Source: Sphingopyxis yananensis (GTDB lineage: Bacteria; Pseudomonadota; Alphaproteobacteria; Sphingomonadales; Sphingomonadaceae). From it: a DNA stretch of 64,000 nucleotides. The notes under the pieces are model-generated. The model had not been told where the DNA came from. It did not search any database and was given only the letters and a program-made list of their open reading frames with translations. Location: contig NZ_JAJEWI010000008.1 of assembly GCF_020687785.1 (NCBI RefSeq), positions 124,001-188,000 on the forward strand, in the 5' to 3' direction. How positions within the stretch are numbered: position 1 is the first letter of the stretch; each line of letters starts with the position of its first letter. Both the position numbers and the translations under genes were made by a program. Below, piece by piece: positions 15,484 to 21,691 of the stretch.

Positions 15484-16547
15484 TCGCGCAACCCGCCAGT
15501 CAGCCCGCCAGCCCAATTGAACCCGCCCAGCGCGATGCGTGGATCATGCCTGTTCCCGATTGGCAGGTCACGCTGGATGGTAAAGACCTGACCGCCGCCC
15601 TGCGCCCGATCTTGATTGAATTGACCCTATCCGAAAAACGGGGCGAAGAGGCCGACACCATCGATATTTTGTTGGGCGACGAAGACGGCAAGCTGGCCAT
15701 TCCACCTGCCACCGCAAATTTGAATGTCGCGCTGGGGTGGAAGCAGGGAACTGGCGTCGCGGTCGGCTTGGTCGACAAGGGAAAATATCGTGTCGATGAC
15801 GTCAGCTGGGGCGGTCCGCCCGATCATGTCAGCATCACCGGCCATGCCGCCGACCTGACCAGCGGCCTTCGCCAGCGCCGCAGCGTCAATTGGACAAACA
15901 AGACCATCGGCGACATTGTGAAAAGCATTTCCAGCCGCAACGGGCTGACCGCCATGGTTCACGCCAGCTTTGCGGGCACCAGCATCAAGGCCATTCGCCA
16001 ACAAAGCAAAAGCGACATGGCGTTCATCACCGCCTTGGCCCGCCGATATGACGCGGTGGCCACGGTAAAAAATGGCGCCTTGATATTCTCCCCCATCGGG
16101 GCAGGCGTCACGCCCAGCGGCATCGCCCTGCCCAGCGTCGAAATGGGCCGCGACATGTGCAGCAGCTGGCGATGGAACCGCCAAAAACGCGACGAGCATG
16201 GCGCGGTGGAGGCCAAGTGGCATGACAAGAAAAGCGGCAAGCGACACACCGTAAAGGTCGGCAGCGGCTCCAACAGCCGCACATTGAAACGCACCTATAG
16301 CAGCGAAGCCGACGCCCGCGCCGCCGCCAATGGTGCCTTGAAACGTGACGCCCGCAATGCCGCGACCATTGAATTGCAGCTGGCCTATGGCGACGCAGCG
16401 CTGATCATCGATCAACCCGTGACGCTTCGCGGGTTCAAATCCGACATCGATCAAGACAAATGGCTGATCGCGGAAATCAGCCACCGCATCGGCGCGGGCG
16501 GGTTTACCACCAACGTGACGCTAGACCTACAACCGAATGCGACATAG
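15480..16547 (+). CDS. gpD: Baseplate hub / late control protein D (GpD-like)
   Basis: A 355-residue hub protein, the homologue of P2 GpD and T4 gp27. The first domain (DWQVTLDGKDLTAALRPILIELTLSEKRGEEADTIDILLGDEDGKLAIP) and ALGWKQG are family-typical. NKTIGDIVKSISSRNGLTA and QQSKSDMAFITALARRYDA form the second domain. The basic insert around residues 240-275 is also common. In virions it forms the base on which spike V sits. Its start overlaps the gpU stop (ATGA). It is the last late gene; AT-rich cargo begins just after it. Confidence 0.92.
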   Translation: MIAQPASQPASPIEPAQRDAWIMPVPDWQVTLDGKDLTAALRPILIELTLSEKRGEEADTIDILLGDEDGKLAIPPATANLNVALGWKQGTGVAVGLVDKGKYRVDDVSWGGPPDHVSITGHAADLTSGLRQRRSVNWTNKTIGDIVKSISSRNGLTAMVHASFAGTSIKAIRQQSKSDMAFITALARRYDAVATVKNGALIFSPIGAGVTPSGIALPSVEMGRDMCSSWRWNRQKRDEHGAVEAKWHDKKSGKRHTVKVGSGSNSRTLKRTYSSEADARAAANGALKRDARNAATIELQLAYGDAALIIDQPVTLRGFKSDIDQDKWLIAEISHRIGAGGFTTNVTLDLQPNAT

Positions 16548-16769
16548 CCAGCCCGTATCCAACCAGTGAAACGAAATGTTCCTCCATCACCTGACGAGTA
16601 TCTATTTCAAGATCGTTCTATAAAAGAGTAGGAAGATATATTCAGATGCAGCTCAAAAACTCGTCGGATCTGGGTATATTCGTGCAGTAGGGCCTTTTTG
16701 GTAATTGAAAATTATCATGTTAAAGTTATTGGCTATCTCTTACGGCCTAACGATTATCAGGGGGGAATT
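16548..16769. promoter_or_regulatory. AT-rich leader of the cargo pair
   Basis: About 220 bp between the gpD stop and the proposed methyltransferase start. The GC level falls sharply here, which marks the left edge of the cargo. TATAAA at about 16619-16624 could be a -10 element, but I cannot place a convincing -35. If translation starts at the in-frame TTG 16698, the last 72 bp are coding. Confidence 0.4.
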
Positions 16770-17879
16770 TTGGACCATGCTCGTAGAGGCGGATTGTTAG
16801 ACCGCAGCCAACCACCTGAAGTTGTCGATCTATTTTGCGGCGTCGGAGCTTTAAGCCACGGCCTGAAGCAAGCTGGCTGCAACATTTTGGCAGGCTATGA
16901 CGTTGATCGTAAATGCAAGTTTGCTTTCGAAGAAAATAACGGTGGCCGTTTCTACACCCGCGACGTTTCCCAACTACTGGCCAGCGAAGTCGCGTCACAT
17001 TATTCAGGCAACGCGATCAAGGTTCTGGCTGGATGCGCACCATGTCAGCCATTTTCGACTTATAAGCATCGTTACGCAGAAGACCCGCAATGGGGCCTTG
17101 TAGGGAAATTTGCGCAACTCGCAGTTGAAGTTCGACCTGACTTTGTGACCATGGAAAATGTCCCAGCCCTGCTAAAATATAAAGATGGCTTGGTGTTTCG
17201 TCGTTTCCGCGAGACACTAAAAGAAGGCGGTTACGACATCCGTTATATGATCGCACGATGCGAACGATTTGGTGTTCCACAGTTACGAAGAAGGCTGGTC
17301 GTACTGGCGTCACTCAATCACAAACTGCCTCCCTTGCCAGAGGGTGAGAATGGTTACACATCCGTGCGCGAAGCCATCGCGTCCCTTCCAAAATTAAACG
17401 CCGGGGAAACCTGCCCAACTGATCCACTTCATGTTTCCTCTTCGCTCTCCAAAATCAATCTTGAGCGCATTCAGCTATCAAAACCCGGCGGCACATGGCG
17501 GGACTGGCCAGAAGCCCTGAGGGCCGATTGCCATAAAAAGCCCAGCGGCAAAACCTACTCAGGCGTCTACGCCCGCATGGAATGGGACAAACCATCGCCC
17601 ACCATGACAACGCAGTGCTATGGTTTTGGAAACGGGCGCTTTGGCCATCCCGAACAAGATCGGGCGATTTCGCTACGTGAAGCGGCAATCCTTCAATCTT
17701 TTCCGGCGGACTATAAATTCCTGCCAAACGGATCAGCGATTACGATGAAAGAAGTGGGCCGCTGGATAGGCAATGCCGTTCCAGTAGGTCTTGCTAAAGC
17801 AATTGGTCAATTTATAATCGACAACTCTCGGGGGGGAGACCATGGAAGAAAGCAACTTCAGATTCGCAATATCGCTTAG
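16770..17879 (+). CDS. C5-cytosine DNA methyltransferase (prophage cargo)
   Basis: A 369-residue enzyme transferring methyl from SAM to cytosine C5 in DNA. Motif I (DLFCGVGALSHGL), motif IV with catalytic Cys (GCAPCQPFS), ENV motif (TMENVPALL), motif VIII (QLRRRLVVL) and motif X (GNAVPVGLAKA) are all intact. The target-recognition region before SLREAAILQSFP is short. The specificity cannot be read. A TTG start at 16770 is proposed because GGGGGGA lies just upstream. The frame is open further upstream, to a TTG at 16698. It overlaps the GHKL ATPase gene by 38 bp, so they form a unit. Base composition is AT-richer than the flanking phage genes. Confidence 0.9.
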   Translation: MDHARRGGLLDRSQPPEVVDLFCGVGALSHGLKQAGCNILAGYDVDRKCKFAFEENNGGRFYTRDVSQLLASEVASHYSGNAIKVLAGCAPCQPFSTYKHRYAEDPQWGLVGKFAQLAVEVRPDFVTMENVPALLKYKDGLVFRRFRETLKEGGYDIRYMIARCERFGVPQLRRRLVVLASLNHKLPPLPEGENGYTSVREAIASLPKLNAGETCPTDPLHVSSSLSKINLERIQLSKPGGTWRDWPEALRADCHKKPSGKTYSGVYARMEWDKPSPTMTTQCYGFGNGRFGHPEQDRAISLREAAILQSFPADYKFLPNGSAITMKEVGRWIGNAVPVGLAKAIGQFIIDNSRGGDHGRKQLQIRNIA

Positions 17880-19506
17880 CGTATTAAATCACTTAGGAAG
17901 AAATCTATATCGTAATTTCATTACAGTTCTTGGCGAAGCCATCTCAAATTCATGGGATGCTGACGCCAGAAATGTGTGGATTAATATTGACAGAGATCAT
18001 CAGAAATTTACCGTAGTTGATGATGGAAAAGGCATGGATCAAAATGCCTTTCAGAACAAATTTCTCAAGATTGGCTATTCAAAACGCAAAGAGGGTGGAG
18101 GTCAATCCGAAAGCGGGCGTCCATTTATAGGGGCAAAGGGCATTGGAAAACTCGCGCTCCTTTCTTGTGCTCGGATCGTCACGATAAAATCCAAAGCTAT
18201 TGGCCAAGATCCGATCGGTGGCCGAATTGATAATGGCGGCCTTGACGCAGCTATCACGAATGATCTTGTTCCAGATGAGTACCCTCTCGAAATCCCAGAC
18301 GAAAAACTGACTGATCCGAATTATGAAGCGTCTAAAAGCGGAACTTTGATAGTTTTTGAGGATACAGAGGCCTTGTCACGAGTTACCGTCGAACAAGTCC
18401 GCACCTTAATCGCAATGAATTTTCGTTTCTCATTGATTGATAAAAATTTCTCAATTTGGGTTAACGGCGAAGAGATCACTATCAGTGACCTAAACCAATT
18501 GGCAGAATCAACACAGTTTTTGTGGACAATCAATAGCTTCACAGATGATTTTTTGAAAACCTGCGTCAATATCAAAAGGAACGAAAGCGCGCCCGAAACC
18601 ACGTTGCGTATTACCGGATATTTCGCGACGGTAGAGAAGCCGAGCGACTTAAAAATACGCGGAAGAGGAAACGATGAACGCGCTACGGTGGACCTATTCG
18701 TAAACGGTCGGCTACGAGAGAAGAATCTTATTCGCCATTTCCCAACGCAACGAATTGTGGAAAGCTATCTTTATGGCCAAATCCATTTTGATGAAATGGA
18801 CGGCGATGGAGACTCGCCCTTCACCAGCAGCCGTGAAGGCGTTGTGGACGGAAACCCACAGTACCGATCGCTGATCGACTATCTTAAACAAGAGATGCTT
18901 CCACGAGTAATTGACCAATGGGACAAATTTCGCCTTGAAATCAACAAACCAGGTGACAGCGAAAATACCAAACGAAAATCCAAGCGCGATCGCAGCGCAG
19001 CCGATCTCGTTTCAGCTGTCGCTGAGGATTATAAAATTCCCGATGCAAACAAAGTAACTCAGGATAAAGTCGATAAGTGGGTTAATGATCTTCACCCCGA
19101 TGCCGAATTCAACACGTCAGCATATGTTGATTGCTATCTATCCGAAAACCTAGTTCGCAAATACATAATCGACGCTAACAAGCCACTCTCCAATGGCGTG
19201 CAAAAGGAAGCTGACTCCTGGAAATCTAAAGAGGTCGACAGAAAAAATGAAGCTGGGATCAGCTATGACATTCGCCGAAGCACTACTGATCTGAGCTATC
19301 TGGGAATGGACGCGCTTGCAGTCACAGCTGAAGGCAGCAAGCCAAACAACAACACCCCATCACTTTGGAAAGATGCTATCACGTTCCGTCCAATAAGAAA
19401 TGCAGTAGGACATACTGGATTATTAACAGACACAGCTAAAACTCAACTAAGCCTTACACTTACGAACATAAAGGCGAGGATCAAAACCTTGTTAAAAAAT
19501 ATATAA
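17842..19506 (+). CDS. MORC/MutL-like GHKL ATPase with possible HEPN-type C-terminus (prophage cargo)
   Basis: A 554-residue protein. The GHKL ATP-binding motifs are intact: N-box GEAISNSWDADA, G1 VVDDGKGM, and G2 FIGAKGIGKLAL. A KFLKIGYSKR segment lies between them. A probable S5-like transducer domain follows to about residue 350. A basic KRKSKRDRS linker then leads to a C-terminal region (about 385-554), helical by eye, which contains RNAVGH at residues 519-524. That is an Rx4H motif with Asn after the Arg, as in HEPN RNases. GHKL ATPases next to DNA methyltransferases are known from restriction-like loci. No nuclease gene is adjacent, so this C-terminus could be the effector. The start has a strong GGGGGGAGA site. 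Confidence 0.85.
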   Translation: MEESNFRFAISLSVLNHLGRNLYRNFITVLGEAISNSWDADARNVWINIDRDHQKFTVVDDGKGMDQNAFQNKFLKIGYSKRKEGGGQSESGRPFIGAKGIGKLALLSCARIVTIKSKAIGQDPIGGRIDNGGLDAAITNDLVPDEYPLEIPDEKLTDPNYEASKSGTLIVFEDTEALSRVTVEQVRTLIAMNFRFSLIDKNFSIWVNGEEITISDLNQLAESTQFLWTINSFTDDFLKTCVNIKRNESAPETTLRITGYFATVEKPSDLKIRGRGNDERATVDLFVNGRLREKNLIRHFPTQRIVESYLYGQIHFDEMDGDGDSPFTSSREGVVDGNPQYRSLIDYLKQEMLPRVIDQWDKFRLEINKPGDSENTKRKSKRDRSAADLVSAVAEDYKIPDANKVTQDKVDKWVNDLHPDAEFNTSAYVDCYLSENLVRKYIIDANKPLSNGVQKEADSWKSKEVDRKNEAGISYDIRRSTTDLSYLGMDALAVTAEGSKPNNNTPSLWKDAITFRPIRNAVGHTGLLTDTAKTQLSLTLTNIKARIKTLLKNI

Positions 19507-19549
19507 ATTTGATATAGAATTGGCGATTGCTCCCCTCTTGGCTTAGCCC

Positions 19550-20218
19550 TTATAATTTCCCGATTTTCCCCACGACCTGCCCGATCACATGCATTTCGCC
19601 GTCAGCAGCAAATTCGGCATCAACGTTGGGGTTATCGCTTTTAATTTTACTGCTACCATCCGCATTGGCCCAAATTCTCTTAACCATCAAAATTTGGCCA
19701 ACAGCCACAGCCCAGACGGCGTCCTGTTCGCGGATAGATTTTTGCAGAGTATCGATGATCACAATATCACCATCGGCCAAGGTCGGCTTCATCGAGTCGC
19801 CTCTTGCGCGAGCGAAGGCCAGATGTTGCGGCGGAGTGCGTGTTACATCGCGCAGCCAAATTGACGGAAAATAACGAACGGTTTCTTCAACCGATGTGTC
19901 AACAAAACCCATTCCCATGCCGAACGTCAGGTCAATTTCTTTAATTGCCACCAACCCAAGTTCGTCGGCCACCTCACTCGCAGGCAGCGGCGGCGTATAG
20001 CCAGCATCAGGATCATCCACGACGCCTGTCAGATATTCCGGTGTCGTTTTCAGCGCTTTCGCAATCCGGTGCAGATGTTTCGAGCCGCTACTTTCACCCA
20101 GCGCAAGCTTGGCAATGGTGCTTTGAGAGACATCCAACGAGCGGGCCAAGCTCGCCTGACTGACGCCAAGCTCATCCATACGGGCGCGAAACCGCGCTTT
20201 ATCCACCACATATCTCAT
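19550..20218 (-). CDS. CI-like repressor, HTH plus S24 (LexA-type) peptidase
   Basis: A 222-residue repressor. The N-terminal HTH_3 domain (RARMDELGVSQASLARSLDVSQSTIAKLALGE) binds operators. The C-terminal S24 domain carries the Ser of RGDSMKPTL and the Lys of GQILMVKRIW, the catalytic dyad of LexA/CI-type self-cleaving proteins. A DAGY sequence near residue 73 offers a possible Ala-Gly cleavage bond. P2 itself has a short, non-cleavable C repressor, so this phage is more likely SOS-inducible. It is divergent from the Cro-like gene across an 85-bp operator region. Its 3' end faces the cargo pair with a 43-bp gap. Confidence 0.92.
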   Translation of the reverse strand: MRYVVDKARFRARMDELGVSQASLARSLDVSQSTIAKLALGESSGSKHLHRIAKALKTTPEYLTGVVDDPDAGYTPPLPASEVADELGLVAIKEIDLTFGMGMGFVDTSVEETVRYFPSIWLRDVTRTPPQHLAFARARGDSMKPTLADGDIVIIDTLQKSIREQDAVWAVAVGQILMVKRIWANADGSSKIKSDNPNVDAEFAADGEMHVIGQVVGKIGKL

Positions 20219-20303
20219 GAACTTAGACTAATTACTTTTGGCATAACTAGCACGGACACTTTTCCGCTTGACGCATCTATTACCTTAGGCATAGATAGCA
20301 TGC
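20219..20303. promoter_or_regulatory. Divergent immunity operator/promoter region
   Basis: Two related 21-bp sequences lie here in direct orientation: 20232-20252 and 20280-20300, matching at 17 of 21 positions (shared core TTAC-x-TT-x-GGCATA). The right copy is within a clear inverted repeat, ATCTAT (20275-20280), N10, ATAGAT (20291-20296). They are likely operators for the CI- and Cro-like proteins. TTGACG at 20268-20273 could be a -35 for the rightward promoter, with a weak -10 near 20291-20297. That would place transcription start at or very near the Cro-like ATG. Confidence 0.75.
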
Positions 20304-20537
20304 ATGGAACAGGACACCACACCCTTTGAAGCGCTTGAGCATCTCGTAAAAAATGCGGGATCTCAGAGCCAATTGGCTCGTCACCTAGGCGTTTCACAAT
20401 CGACCGTTTGGAAATGGCTGCAATCCTCAAAGCGATTGCCTGCCGAACATGTTTTGAAAGCCGAGCGTGTTTACGGCATCTCACGCCACCTCCTGCGGCC
20501 CGATATTTATCCGACAGAAAGCGTGGGTCAGTGGTGA
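20304..20537 (+). CDS. Cro/YdaS-like HTH protein
   Basis: A 77-residue DNA-binding protein. EALEHLVKNAGSQSQLARHLGVSQSTVWKWLQSSKRLPAEHVLKAERVYGI is a full YdaS/Cro-type helix-turn-helix; W-K-W in the recognition helix and the R-L-P-A/P-E element are typical. It is transcribed divergently from the CI-like repressor and should oppose it in the lysis/lysogeny choice. No Shine-Dalgarno sequence is seen before the ATG, and the likely promoter lies so close that a leaderless mRNA is possible. Its stop overlaps a GTG start. Confidence 0.88.
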   Translation: MEQDTTPFEALEHLVKNAGSQSQLARHLGVSQSTVWKWLQSSKRLPAEHVLKAERVYGISRHLLRPDIYPTESVGQW

Positions 20538-20650
20538 CAGCACATGACATCATCTTCCCCCTTGGTTCTGATGCATCATCGGCCAGTGACGCTACAGCCA
20601 CAATCGGTAACGCCGCGCCGCTTACCGGAGAACCGGAGGTGGGCCAGTGA
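20534..20650 (+). CDS. Possible 38-aa leader protein between Cro-like and CII-like genes
   Basis: GTG at 20534 overlaps the Cro-like stop (GTGA). The ORF ends at a TGA that overlaps the GTG start of the CII-like gene in the same way. The 38-residue product (VTAHDIIFPLGSDASSASDA...) is Ser/Ala-rich with no recognisable domain. The coupled overlaps at both ends are the main evidence for translation. It may only serve to carry ribosomes to the next gene. Confidence 0.4.
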   Translation: MTAHDIIFPLGSDASSASDATATIGNAAPLTGEPEVGQ

Positions 20651-21141
20651 CCGTCGAACGCTCCATCACCCTGCCCACCGAATTGCAGGAATTGAAATCG
20701 GCCTGTCGCAACCTTGTCCGCACCTATGGCGGGCAGGATGCCGCCGCCAAGCGCCTTGGCACCCGCCAACAGCGGATCAGCGATTGCACCAGCCGCAACA
20801 CCGACGCTTTCTTGCGGCTGGATGAGGTCGCGATCCTAGAGGCGGAAACGGTCGGCATGGCGGGGCACCCGCATGTCACCAGCGTATTGGCGCGGGGGCT
20901 GGATATGGAAATCGTGCCGCTGGCCCAATGCGCCGCCAGTGGCCGCGATCTGCTGCGCCTGTTTGCCAAGCAATCGCGCAGCAACGGCGAACTGGCCGAC
21001 AAGATTTTGGAGGCCCACGATGATGACATCGTGACCACCGCCGAAGCCGCGCTGATCGAACATGCCGCTGACAAGGTGATTGCCACGGCCATTCGCATCC
21101 GCGCCGAAGCACAAATGATCCAGCGCGATGCGCGCCGATAA
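20647..21141 (+). CDS. CII-like phage regulatory protein
   Basis: A 164-residue protein with a GTG start coupled to the preceding ORF. Residues 10-60 (ELKSACRNLVRTYGGQDAAAKRLGTRQQRISDCTSR) resemble the HTH of the phage CII/CP76 regulatory family, where GGQ-x-A-A-A-x-x-L/R is recurrent. A long helical C-terminus follows. P2-like phages often carry such a regulator after Cro, promoting lysogeny or controlling early genes. The placement fits, and the family match is by eye only. Confidence 0.65.
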   Translation: MTVERSITLPTELQELKSACRNLVRTYGGQDAAAKRLGTRQQRISDCTSRNTDAFLRLDEVAILEAETVGMAGHPHVTSVLARGLDMEIVPLAQCAASGRDLLRLFAKQSRSNGELADKILEAHDDDIVTTAEAALIEHAADKVIATAIRIRAEAQMIQRDARR

Positions 21142-21160
21142 TGAAAACAAGGGGGGAAAT

Positions 21161-21283
21161 ATGCGACAGCCAATATCCAACACAGCGCGGACCAGCACCC
21201 TTGTCGAACTGGCATCGGCGCTGGCCATCGGCCTGACCTTGGGCGCTGCCCTGGGCATCACCTTCATGGGCTGCATTCAATGA
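21161..21283 (+). CDS. Small membrane protein, 40 aa
   Basis: ATG at 21161 follows a very strong AGGGGGGAAAT ribosome site. The 40-residue product has one TM segment, ELASALAIGLTLGAALGITFMG, and a short polar N-terminus. Its TGA overlaps an ATG at 21280, in frame with the Ogr-like gene. I do not recognise it. Short single-TM early phage proteins often affect superinfection or membrane processes, but nothing here shows that. Confidence 0.6.
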   Translation: MRQPISNTARTSTLVELASALAIGLTLGAALGITFMGCIQ

Positions 21284-21327
21284 GCCCAGACACCCAATCC
21301 CGCATGGTCCATCAGGAGAAACCGCAC

Positions 21328-21591
21328 ATGAGCCGCGCCCCCGCCCGATGCCCCTATTGCGAGCAAAAGGCACTGATCCGAAGCAGCGAAGAAGTCACCA
21401 TCATGGTGCGCGATGTCTATTTTGACTGCACCAACCCGACCTGTGGCCACCGCTGGAAAGCCAAGCTGGAATTTGAACATAGCATCGCGGTTCCGGCCAG
21501 CGCAGGTCAGCCCCGCGAAGGCATTCCGATCATGCCGCGATTGCGAAAGGCGTTGGGAATGAACAGCAAGCCACGGCCAGCGCCCGCCTGA
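21328..21591 (+). CDS. ogr: Ogr/Delta-like zinc-finger late transcription activator
   Basis: An 87-residue protein (from ATG 21328) with CPYC, 22 residues, then CTNPTC: exactly the CX2CX22CX4C zinc-binding pattern of P2 Ogr and P4 Delta. HRWKAKLEFEHSI follows as in Ogr, where an aromatic-rich stretch follows the last Cys. Ogr proteins bind TGT-N12-ACA near -55 and recruit RNA polymerase alpha to late promoters. ATG 21328 has AGGAGA at good spacing; ATG 21280 is an alternative. In P2, ogr lies after D; here it sits in the early region after CII. Its likely targets are the repeats at 4038 and 9954. Confidence 0.9.
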   Translation: MSRAPARCPYCEQKALIRSSEEVTIMVRDVYFDCTNPTCGHRWKAKLEFEHSIAVPASAGQPREGIPIMPRLRKALGMNSKPRPAPA

Positions 21592-21691
21592 TCGCCCGCT
21601 GATCTGACCTAACCCCCGCATGACCTGACCGCGACGCCGGACCCCGTTTCCGGCGACGCCCGAACTTTGCCTTTTGAAAGCAGCCCGCACG

